From positions 1-16,780 of the forward strand of contig CAJUHX010000022.1 of assembly GCA_910586455.1 (NCBI GenBank): 16,780 nt of DNA, given 5' to 3'. The position numbers and the translations under genes are program-made. Within the stretch, counting starts at the first letter, position 1, and each line of letters begins with the position of its first letter. The notes under the pieces are model-generated. The model did not search any database, was not told the DNA's origin, and worked only from the letters and a program-made list of their open reading frames with translations. The stretch comes from an uncultured Muribaculaceae bacterium (GTDB lineage: Bacteria; Bacteroidota; Bacteroidia; Bacteroidales; Muribaculaceae). Below are positions 6,276 through 13,450 of this stretch, one piece after another.

Positions 6276-8447
6276 TTATATTATGAATGTTTCTTCTGTC
6301 CAGTGGTTGTTTATGGTTACGCCGGTTTCCTCGCGGTAGAAGTGTTCGGGCCAGAGCCGGAACATGCCGTCGCACACTTCCTCGATAGCGCCTTGCTTCA
6401 GCAGCTCCGTGAAATCACGCCGGCTCAGATTCACGCTGTACTGTGCCAGTTCTCGGAACAAATTGCGCGACGCCGCTCCTTTACGCAGCTGCTCTACAAG
6501 TTCACTGCTTTTTTCATAGTTTACAATCACAGCAATGGCGTTGTCCTCGATATATTTGAATTTTTTGGCGGCGGTTTCGTAATTGATTTCTCCGTTCAGC
6601 CATAGTTCGGCTGCTATGTCGTGTTTGTCAAAGTCGCCGCAGCGGGCATAGAACTGCGTGAAATATTCGGTCATGGCCTCCGGCGACGTCAGGTCGTCGC
6701 AGTGGCGCATGTTGAGGCGCGCGTTGTTTGCGGCCGTGAGCAGTCCGCGAGGCATGGCACTGCTGTCGCTGAGGGTGAACACGGATACTTTGCCGGGCTC
6801 CGCAAGCCGGCCTTCGCGGTTGCAGCGCCCGGCCGCCTGCAATATCGAATCCAGACCGGCTTCCTGGCGGTATACAACCGGAAAGTCAATGTCGACTCCG
6901 GCTTCAATCAGCTGAGTTGAAATCAGAGTCAGGCGTTTGCAGTCGGGGTCGTGGAGCATCGACGTGGCCTTGGCGAGCTTTTTTCGTATATGTGCCGAAC
7001 ACATCATGCGTGACAGGTGCAGCGGATTACAGTCGTTGCCAAGTCGGGCAAACAGCTCTGCGGCAGCTTTGCGGGTGTTTACTATGCACAATACTTTGGA
7101 GTGCTGCTGCAATTCGTCGGCAAGTTCTTCATAGCTGTATCTGTGAGTATTGAATTCAATGTTAACACGTTTGAGCTTGCGGTGCAGCTGTTCGCGGGCA
7201 GGTATTATTTCATGTACGTCGGGAAAACCATCGAAGTGTTGCATGCCGCAGCCTTTGATGGTGCCGCGCAGTACCGGCTGACTTGCTGTAGTAAGCAGCA
7301 GCGAGCAGTTGAACACGCGCTGCAGGCATTCCAGCGAGTTTGTAAGCGGCTGAAGCAGACTCGGCGGCAGTGTCTGCACCTCGTCGAGTATAATCACGCG
7401 GTTGGCTACGTTGTGCAGTTTGCGGCACTTGGAGCTGCGGTTGTGATACAGCGATTCGAACAGCTGTACGTTGGTGGTGACCACAATGGGCCGGTCCCAG
7501 TTTTCGGCGGCGAGCTTCTGCCGGATGTCGTCGTCGCTTTCCATAACCACGCCCGAGTGGTTCTCAAGCACATTTCTGTCGCCGAATATGCCGCGCAGAA
7601 TCCTTGCGGTCTGTTCGATTATGCTGGTGTAGGGAATGGCTATGATTACGCCGTCCATTCGGTTGGCAACACAGTGCCTTAGTGCCCATAAAACCGACGA
7701 AAGCGTTTTGCCGCCGCCAGTGGGCACAGTCAGCGAGTATATACCACACCGTGCCTTGCTGTGCTCGCGGCAATATTGCTGTACGGAGTTTCTGATGTGG
7801 TTCACATGGCTGTCGCTTGCCGATATTTTAATTCCGGTCAGATGGCTTTCGAGCCTGTCCAGCAGTGTTTCGACCGTTTCGGCACTGCCACGGCCGGCGT
7901 ATTCGTAGGGCTTCATAAAGCGTTCGGTGTCGAGGTAGTCGGCATCGACGAGCGCGCTGAACAGCATGCGCCCCAGCATGTGCACGTCCGACGGTTGCTG
8001 AATCTGTGGCAGCTTTAAGCCGTCGGCAGGGTAAGCTGACAGGTTTATTTCCGGCGGTATCTTCCTGTTTTTTAGAGTTTCAATCAGTTCGGCCTGATCG
8101 TACAGCCCGCGGTGATGTCCGGCAATAGCGGCGGCGGCCAGTATTCCGTCCGGTCCGATTTGTTTCATTGCCGCCAAAGCTCCTACGTAGGCGTGTGAGT
8201 GTTCTTCAGTGGCGGGGCACGAGCAGTCGTAGCCCGATACACGGCGTATATAATTTTGGAAACTCTGGCGTTCTTTGCCCAGGTCGTGGAGCATGCCGCA
8301 CCAGTGACCATAGTCGGCCATGCCGAGTTTACGGCAGAATCCGGCGGTAAGTTCGGCTACGCCGCGGCTATGTTCGGCATTGGTCTGGATTGTCCACTGC
8401 CCTGTATCTTCATTACGGTAAAGGTGTGATATTACAGTTTTTTCCAT
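6276..8447 (-). CDS. cas3: CRISPR-associated nuclease-helicase Cas3 (HD plus DEAD-like)
   Basis: Cas3 is recruited to Cascade-bound DNA, unwinds it and degrades it. The 723-residue protein has an N-terminal HD nuclease domain with His26 (EHSRG), the HD pair at 54-55 in GMLHDLGKE, and downstream histidines at 84 and 111-112. The superfamily 2 helicase follows: Walker A at about 243-248 (TGGGKT), Walker B DEVQ at 355-358, motif III TTASQP at about 386-391, STQLIEAGVDID at about 510-521, and the arginine motif QAAGRCNREG at about 537-546. DEVQ rather than DEVH is, as far as I recall, common in I-C Cas3. It is the first gene of the cas operon, about 27 nt from a candidate promoter, and appears intact. 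Confidence 0.98.
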   Translation of the reverse strand: MEKTVISHLYRNEDTGQWTIQTNAEHSRGVAELTAGFCRKLGMADYGHWCGMLHDLGKERQSFQNYIRRVSGYDCSCPATEEHSHAYVGALAAMKQIGPDGILAAAAIAGHHRGLYDQAELIETLKNRKIPPEINLSAYPADGLKLPQIQQPSDVHMLGRMLFSALVDADYLDTERFMKPYEYAGRGSAETVETLLDRLESHLTGIKISASDSHVNHIRNSVQQYCREHSKARCGIYSLTVPTGGGKTLSSVLWALRHCVANRMDGVIIAIPYTSIIEQTARILRGIFGDRNVLENHSGVVMESDDDIRQKLAAENWDRPIVVTTNVQLFESLYHNRSSKCRKLHNVANRVIILDEVQTLPPSLLQPLTNSLECLQRVFNCSLLLTTASQPVLRGTIKGCGMQHFDGFPDVHEIIPAREQLHRKLKRVNIEFNTHRYSYEELADELQQHSKVLCIVNTRKAAAELFARLGNDCNPLHLSRMMCSAHIRKKLAKATSMLHDPDCKRLTLISTQLIEAGVDIDFPVVYRQEAGLDSILQAAGRCNREGRLAEPGKVSVFTLSDSSAMPRGLLTAANNARLNMRHCDDLTSPEAMTEYFTQFYARCGDFDKHDIAAELWLNGEINYETAAKKFKYIEDNAIAVIVNYEKSSELVEQLRKGAASRNLFRELAQYSVNLSRRDFTELLKQGAIEEVCDGMFRLWPEHFYREETGVTINNHWTEETFII

Positions 8448-8473
8448 AGAAATCTATCGGCTATACGTGTGTG

Positions 8474-8481
8474 CGAAGATA
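8474..8481 (-). promoter_or_regulatory. Candidate promoter -7 element of the cas operon
   Basis: On the minus strand this reads TATCTTCG, one mismatch from the Bacteroidota -7 consensus TAnnTTTG. It lies 26 nt upstream of the cas3 start codon, so transcription would begin roughly 20 nt before the ATG. I see no TTTG at the proper spacing upstream; an ATTG lies only 14 nt away. The call therefore rests on the -7 element and its position between the hut terminator and cas3. Confidence 0.45.
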
Positions 8482-8516
8482 CAAATTTTGTCGGGCAATA
8501 GATTTGCACAGCTAAT

Positions 8517-8616
8517 ATAAAAAAATAAAAATTTACTCCTTCGCTTTGCTCGGAGAACGGCGGCAGCCCGGCTTCGGGCCTGCACAGTACCGTAATCCGA
8601 GATGGAGCGAAGGAGT
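8517..8616 (-). terminator. Branched terminator of the hut operon
   Basis: Starting 5 nt after the hutI stop, the minus strand can form an outer 11-bp stem (8606-8616 with 8535-8545), an inner 6-bp stem (8596-8601 with 8549-8554), and an apical hairpin (8563-8583) whose GCCCG/CGGGC stem closes on a 4-nt loop. A U-rich tract follows on the minus strand (8517-8534). This fits an intrinsic terminator that separates the hut operon from the cas operon. It is much longer and more structured than a usual terminator. Confidence 0.75.
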
Positions 8617-8621
8617 TTGCG

Positions 8622-9857
8622 TCAGATAGCCTTGCCGGCTATGATTATTGATTTAATCCAGGGGGTAGTGTACTGATAGGGAATCTGAGCGAGCGACTGC
8701 AGCGGACGGGTTACAATCAGGTTGGCCTTGCGGCCCGGGGCAATGCTGCCGTGACTGTGGCTCATGCCCATGGCGGCGGCGCCGTTAATGGTTACTGCGT
8801 TGAGGGCCTCCTCGGGGGTGAGTTTCATTTTTATGCAGCCCAGAGCCCATACCATGCGCATGTCGCCCGAGGGCGACGAGCCGGGGTTATAGTCCGATGC
8901 CAGTGCCACGGTTACGCCGGCGTCCACGGCTTTGCGTGCGGGGCCGTAAGGCATGCCCAGGAAGAAGCTGGCGCCGGGCAGCATGGTGGCCACGGTATCG
9001 CTGCCGGCAAGAAGCGATATTTCTTCGTCGCCGATGCGTTCGAGATGGTCGACCGACAGTGCGCCGTGTTTTACGCCAATCTGCACGCCTCCGCTGAAAT
9101 CCAATTCGTTGGCATGGATTTTCGGACGCATGCCGTAGCGGGCTGCAGCCTCCATGATGCGTTCGGTTTCGTCGGTGGTGAAGAAGCCGCGGTCGCAGAA
9201 CACATCTACGAATTCGGCCAGACCCTCGGCGGCCACGGCGGGCAGCATATCGGCGATGATATGGTCGACATATTCGCCCTGACGGCCTGCGTAGGCACGG
9301 CCTACAGCGTGAGCGCCAAGGAAGGTGGCTCGTACGGTCAGCGGCAGAGTTTCGGCTATTCGCGCTATCACACGCAGCATTTTTAGTTCGTCGGGCAGCG
9401 TGAGGCCGTAGCCGCTTTTGATTTCGAGGCAGCCGGTGCCTTTGAGCATCACTTCGCGGGCGCGCTCGAGGCTTTGGGCGAACAGTTCGTCCTCTGAGGT
9501 TTCATGCAGGCGGTCGGCGCTGTTGAGTATGCCTCCGCCGTTGGCTGCAATCTGTTCGTAACTAAGACCGTGAATTTTATCTACAAATTCGCCGTGGCGG
9601 CTGCCGGCGTACACAATGTGGCTGTGGCTGTCGCAGAATGCAGGCAGTACCATGCCGCCGCATGCGTCGACACATTCTTCGCTTTCAGCGGCCACGGGCA
9701 GAGAGTCCATGGGGCCGTAGGAGTGGACGGTGCCGTCGGGCGCTATGCGTAGCCATGCATCGGCCATACATTCGAGCCGGGCCATGTCTGAACCCCGGCG
9801 GCGAAGAATGCCGCCGGGGTTCAGACCGGCAAGTAGCGATATGTTTTTAATCAGCAT
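8622..9857 (-). CDS. hutI: Imidazolonepropionase HutI
   Basis: HutI hydrolyses 4-imidazolone-5-propionate to N-formimino-L-glutamate, the third step of histidine breakdown, in the cytoplasm. The 411 residues cover the full amidohydrolase fold. Metal ligands are visible as His78 and His80 (FCDSHSHIVYAG), His248 (KIHANELDFSGG), His271 in VDHLERI and Asp322 (ALASDYNPGSSPS), at positions very close to those I recall for Bacillus HutI. The substrate-loop motif EIKSGYGL is at about 145-152. The start overlaps the end of hutH by 11 nt, indicating coupled translation. Codons 11-24 contain a perfect 17-bp inverted repeat. Last gene of the hut operon. Confidence 0.97.
   Translation of the reverse strand: MLIKNISLLAGLNPGGILRRRGSDMARLECMADAWLRIAPDGTVHSYGPMDSLPVAAESEECVDACGGMVLPAFCDSHSHIVYAGSRHGEFVDKIHGLSYEQIAANGGGILNSADRLHETSEDELFAQSLERAREVMLKGTGCLEIKSGYGLTLPDELKMLRVIARIAETLPLTVRATFLGAHAVGRAYAGRQGEYVDHIIADMLPAVAAEGLAEFVDVFCDRGFFTTDETERIMEAAARYGMRPKIHANELDFSGGVQIGVKHGALSVDHLERIGDEEISLLAGSDTVATMLPGASFFLGMPYGPARKAVDAGVTVALASDYNPGSSPSGDMRMVWALGCIKMKLTPEEALNAVTINGAAAMGMSHSHGSIAPGRKANLIVTRPLQSLAQIPYQYTTPWIKSIIIAGKAI
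9786..9826 (-). repeat. Perfect 17-bp hairpin inside the 5' end of hutI
   Basis: GTCTGAACCCCGGCGGC at 9786-9802 is the exact reverse complement of 9810-9826, with a 7-nt loop. It covers codons 11-24 of hutI and starts 31 nt after its start codon. No U tract follows on the minus strand, so it does not look like a terminator. The bases 9807-9818 (AATGCCGCCGGG) recur at 13398-13409 in another hairpin of the same operon. Confidence 0.9.
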
Positions 9858-11328
9858 GGTTGCGGATGAAGTTGATTGATTTGTCGATGAGGGTGTACAT
9901 TACGGTGTCGTTGTCGACAAAAGGAACTTCCTTGCGGAATTCCGCAACCCATGCTTCGAGTTCGGGCGAGGTGCGCAGGGGGCGGCGCAGGTCAAGAGCC
10001 TGGGCGGCGTTGAACAGCTCTATGGCCAGAACGCGCTCGGTGTTGTCGGCCACGCGCACGAGTTTGGTTGCCGAGTTGGCGCCCATCGACACGTGGTCTT
10101 CCTGACCCTGCGACGAAGGAATGGAGTCGCAGCTGGTAGGCCAGCAGAGGCCTTTCGACTGGTTTACAATCGAGGCTGCGGCGTACTGCGGAATCATGAA
10201 GCCGCTGTTAAGACCCGGGCATGCCACAAGGAACGATGGCAGGCCGCGCGAACCGCTGATGAGTCGGTAGATACGGCGCTCGGAAATGCTCGACAGCTCG
10301 CTTATGGCCAGGCAAAGGAAGTCCATGGGCAGGGCTATGGGCTCGCCGTGGAAGTTGCCTGCCGACACAATGATGTCTTCGTCGGGGAAGATGGTGGGGT
10401 TGTCGGTGGGCGAGTTGATTTCTATTTCGATTACCTTGGTTACGTATGCCAGAGTGTCTTTGAATGCTCCGTGTACCTGCGGCATGCAGCGGAACGAGTA
10501 GGGATCCTGTACGGCTTTCTCGGGGCGGTTAATCATTTCGCTGCCACTGAGGTGACTGCGTACGGCGCGTGCGGTCTGAAGCTGGCCCGGATGGGGGCGT
10601 ACGGCATTCACTTCGTCGCCGAACGGGTCGATACGTCCATCGAACACATCGAGGCTGAGGGCACCGATTTTGTCGACCAGCTTGCTCAGACGGCGTGCTT
10701 TCAGAATTGCGAATACTGCATGCGAGCTCATAAACTGGGTGCCGTTGAGCAGAGCCAGACCTTCTTTCGAGGTGAGTTCGAGCGGTTCGAGATTACACTC
10801 CTTGAGAACTTCGGCTGCGGGACGGCGCTGACCTTTGTACAGCACTTCGCCAAGTCCGAGCAGCGGCAGGCACAGGTTGGCAAGGGGCGAGAGGTCGCCG
10901 CTGGCGCCGAGTGAGCCCAGACTGTACACCACGGGCAGAATGTCCATGTTGAAGAAGTCGACGAGGCGCTGCACTGTAGCCACGCATACGCCCGAGTTGC
11001 CGAAACTGAGCGACATAACCTTGGTCAGCAGCATTATGCGCACAATCTCGGGGTCGATGGTATCGCCGCAGCCGCACGCATGCGACATCACCAGATTCTT
11101 CTGCAGGGTCGAGAGGTCCTGTTCGCCGATGGATATATTGCAGAGCGAGCCGAAGCCGGTGGTGATGCCGTAAATCGGGTGGTCGCACTTTTTGATTTTG
11201 TCGTCGAGATACTTGCGGCAGCGTTCGATGCGTTCGATAGCCTCGGCGCTGAGCTCAATCTTTTCGTTGTTGGCGAGAATCTCGCCTATTCGCTCTATTG
11301 ACAGATGCGATGATGATATATGATGCAT
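9847..11328 (-). CDS. hutH: Histidine ammonia-lyase HutH
   Basis: HutH removes ammonia from L-histidine to give trans-urocanate, the entry step of the pathway. The 493-residue protein carries the Ala142-Ser143-Gly144 triad (GSLGASGDLSPLA), which cyclises to the MIO electrophile, and Tyr53 in YGITTGFG. Both sit at the same numbers as in the Pseudomonas enzyme. Further family marks are FHGEPIALPMDF, ISERRIYRL and SSQGQEDHVSMG. It starts 37 nt after the hutU stop and overlaps hutI by 11 nt. The enzyme should be an active cytoplasmic homotetramer. A tyrosine or phenylalanine lyase from the same superfamily is unlikely, given the neighbours. Confidence 0.98.
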   Translation of the reverse strand: MHHISSSHLSIERIGEILANNEKIELSAEAIERIERCRKYLDDKIKKCDHPIYGITTGFGSLCNISIGEQDLSTLQKNLVMSHACGCGDTIDPEIVRIMLLTKVMSLSFGNSGVCVATVQRLVDFFNMDILPVVYSLGSLGASGDLSPLANLCLPLLGLGEVLYKGQRRPAAEVLKECNLEPLELTSKEGLALLNGTQFMSSHAVFAILKARRLSKLVDKIGALSLDVFDGRIDPFGDEVNAVRPHPGQLQTARAVRSHLSGSEMINRPEKAVQDPYSFRCMPQVHGAFKDTLAYVTKVIEIEINSPTDNPTIFPDEDIIVSAGNFHGEPIALPMDFLCLAISELSSISERRIYRLISGSRGLPSFLVACPGLNSGFMIPQYAAASIVNQSKGLCWPTSCDSIPSSQGQEDHVSMGANSATKLVRVADNTERVLAIELFNAAQALDLRRPLRTSPELEAWVAEFRKEVPFVDNDTVMYTLIDKSINFIRNHAD

Positions 11329-11356
11329 GGTTATTGGTATTTTTATTGGGGTTCAG

Positions 11357-11372
11357 TGTTTAACGTTAAACA
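11357..11372. repeat. Perfect 16-bp palindrome across the hutU stop codon
   Basis: TGTTTAACGTTAAACA equals its own reverse complement. It spans the TAA of hutU (11366-11368) and the start of the 37-nt gap before hutH. It could be a protein site or a weak RNA structure, or chance in an A+T-rich gap. Confidence 0.8.
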
Positions 11373-13375
11373 TTAAACGACAAACCGTTGATAATTTCGT
11401 CGTCGGCGATATTGGGCAGTGTGACCTTGAGGCCGGGAGTGCGCTCCATTTCGCGTCGAATGGCCGAGAGAGCGCCTTCGTTGCGTGCCCAGCCGCGGCG
11501 GGCAATGCCGTTGTTGACATCCCACAGCAGCATGCGGCGTATGCGCGCGGCTGCCTCGGACGAACCGTCGATTACCATGCCGAAACCGCCGTTGATTACT
11601 TCGCCCCAGCCTACACCGCCGCCGTTGTGCAGCGATACCCAGGTGGCGCCGCGGAACGAGTCGCCGATTACATTGTGTACGGCCATGTCGGCACAGAACT
11701 GCGAACCGTCGTATATGTTCGAGGTTTCGCGGTAGGGTGAGTCGGTACCCGACACATCGTGGTGGTCGCGACCCAGCACCACCGGAGCGCTGATTTCGCC
11801 GCGGGCTATGGCGTCGTTGAAGGCCAGTGCTATGCGTATGCGGCCCTCGGAGTCGGCATAGAGTATACGGGCCTGACTGCCCACCACCATCTGGTTTTCG
11901 GCTGCCTGGCGTATCCAGTGCAGGTTGTCGAGCAGTTGTCCGCGGATTTCCTCGGGGGCTTCCTTGGCCATGTCGTCGAGAACCTTGGCGGCAAGTTCGT
12001 CGGTCTTGGCCAGGTCTTCGGGCTTGCCCGAAGTACATACCCAGCGGAAGGGGCCGAAGCCGTAGTCGAAGAAACTCGGGCCCATTATATCCTGTACGTA
12101 TGACGGATAGCGGAAGGTGCCGTCGGCGTTCATAATGTCGGCTCCGGCGCGCGAGGCTTCGAGCAGGAATGCGTTGCCGTAGTCGAAGAAGTACATGCCG
12201 CGCTCGGTGAGCTTGTTGATGGCGGCCACCTGACGGCGCAGCGACTCCTGCACGTATTCGCGGAAACGCTCGGGGTCCTCAGCCATCATGGTGTTCGACT
12301 CTTCGAGAGTGAGTCCGGCGGGGTAGTAGCCTCCGGCCCACGGATTGTGGAGCGAAGTCTGGTCGCTGCCAAGGTCTACGGGCACATTCTCTTCGGCAAG
12401 CCGTTCCCACAGGTCTACAACGTTGCCCTGATATGCCAGCGACAGAGCTTTGCCTTCGCGGCGCGCCTCGGCGGCGCGTGCCAGCAGTTTGTCAAGGTCG
12501 GTGTGGACTTCGTCGACCCAGCCCTGTTCGTGGCGTTTCTGAGCCGCCTTGGGGTTGATTTCGGCCACAATGCTCACTACACCTGCTATATTGCCTGCCT
12601 TGGGCTGAGCGCCCGACATGCCGCCCAGACCGGCCGATACAAAGAGCATGCCTCCCAGGTCGGTGCGACCTTCGGGCAGGCGTTTGCGGCCTGCGTTCAG
12701 CACCGTTATGGTGGTGCCGTGTACAATACCCTGCGGGCCAATGTACATATAAGAGCCGGCTGTCATCTGGCCGTACTGGCTTACGCCGAGAGCGTTCATG
12801 CGCTCCCAGTCGTCGGGTTTCGAATGGTTGGGTATCACCATGCCGTTGGTCACCACCACACGCGGTGCCTCGGGGTGCGACGGGAACAGGCCCAGAGGAT
12901 GGCCCGAGTACATAACCAGAGTCTGTTCGTCGGTCATCTCGCTCAGATACTGCATTGTAAGCAGATACTGAGCCCAGTTCTGGAATACCGCGCCGTTGCC
13001 GCCGTATGTGATAAGTTCGTGCGGATGCTGTGCCACTCGCGGGTCGAGGTTGTTCTGTATCATCATCATTATGGCAGCCGCCTGGCGCGAGCGTGCCGGA
13101 TACTCGTCGATGTGGCGGGCATACATCTCATAGTCGGGACGGAAGCGGTACATGTATATGCGGCCATAGTCGCGGAGTTCCTGAGCGAACTCCTCAGCGA
13201 GTTGGGCATGGAGTTCCTTGGGGAAGTAGCGAAGGGCATTACGCATGGCCAGCCGGCTTTCATCCTCGCTTAATATGTGTTTGCGCTTAGGCGCATGGTT
13301 CACTTTGGGGTCGCGCTCTTTTGCAGGAGGCAGTACCGATGGAATGCCGGCGCGGATTGATTCTTTGAAATTCAT
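11366..13375 (-). CDS. hutU: Urocanate hydratase (urocanase) HutU
   Basis: HutU hydrates urocanate to 4-imidazolone-5-propionate using tightly bound NAD+ as an electrophile. With the start at 13375 it has 669 residues, about 100 more than the Bacillus or Pseudomonas enzymes but in line with the longer Bacteroidota form. Conserved stretches include HPHELITYGGNGAVFQNW, the glycine-rich LGGMSGAQPKAGNIAG, GSDQTSLHNPWAGGYYP, FGPFRWVCTSGKPEDL, GRDHHDVSGTDSPYRET and HNGGGVGWGEVINGGFGM. I chose MNFKESIRAG as the start because the family begins about there. An in-frame ATG at 13448-13450, directly after the ftcD stop, would add 25 residues that look non-homologous and overlie a hairpin. It is the second gene of the operon. 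Confidence 0.95.
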   Translation of the reverse strand: MNFKESIRAGIPSVLPPAKERDPKVNHAPKRKHILSEDESRLAMRNALRYFPKELHAQLAEEFAQELRDYGRIYMYRFRPDYEMYARHIDEYPARSRQAAAIMMMIQNNLDPRVAQHPHELITYGGNGAVFQNWAQYLLTMQYLSEMTDEQTLVMYSGHPLGLFPSHPEAPRVVVTNGMVIPNHSKPDDWERMNALGVSQYGQMTAGSYMYIGPQGIVHGTTITVLNAGRKRLPEGRTDLGGMLFVSAGLGGMSGAQPKAGNIAGVVSIVAEINPKAAQKRHEQGWVDEVHTDLDKLLARAAEARREGKALSLAYQGNVVDLWERLAEENVPVDLGSDQTSLHNPWAGGYYPAGLTLEESNTMMAEDPERFREYVQESLRRQVAAINKLTERGMYFFDYGNAFLLEASRAGADIMNADGTFRYPSYVQDIMGPSFFDYGFGPFRWVCTSGKPEDLAKTDELAAKVLDDMAKEAPEEIRGQLLDNLHWIRQAAENQMVVGSQARILYADSEGRIRIALAFNDAIARGEISAPVVLGRDHHDVSGTDSPYRETSNIYDGSQFCADMAVHNVIGDSFRGATWVSLHNGGGVGWGEVINGGFGMVIDGSSEAAARIRRMLLWDVNNGIARRGWARNEGALSAIRREMERTPGLKVTLPNIADDEIINGLSFNV

Positions 13376-13397
13376 TGACGTTGTGTGAGGGGTATAT

Positions 13398-13442
13398 AAT
13401 GCCGCCGGGCGAAGGGCGGTATGCCCCTCGCCGGCCGGCATT
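13398..13442 (-). repeat. Imperfect 20-bp hairpin in the ftcD-hutU gap
   Basis: Bases 13398-13417 pair with 13423-13442 at 17 of 20 positions around a 5-nt loop. The hairpin fills most of the 75 nt between the ftcD stop and the chosen hutU start. No U tract follows on the minus strand. The first 12 bases of the left arm, AATGCCGCCGGG, are also found in the hutI hairpin. Confidence 0.8.
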
Positions 13443-13450
13443 GAAGGCAT

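Noticed and set aside
6262..6375. N-terminal extension of cas5c by 38 codons into cas3.
   Set aside because: The added residues are a frame-shifted reading of the cas3 3' end. The family N terminus begins at MEFYDKEYCLEV.
7374..7385. DEVQ instead of DEVH/DECH in Cas3 Walker B as a possible defect.
   Set aside because: To my knowledge Gln at this position is common among type I-C Cas3 proteins, and all other helicase motifs are intact.
12347..13273. A 308-codon open frame on the plus strand opposite hutU.
   Set aside because: It is the mirror frame of a conserved gene with no recognisable motif and no start signal.
13376..13450. hutU start at the ATG directly after the ftcD stop.
   Set aside because: The 25 extra residues are low in conservation signals and overlie a hairpin. 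I kept it only as an alternative start.
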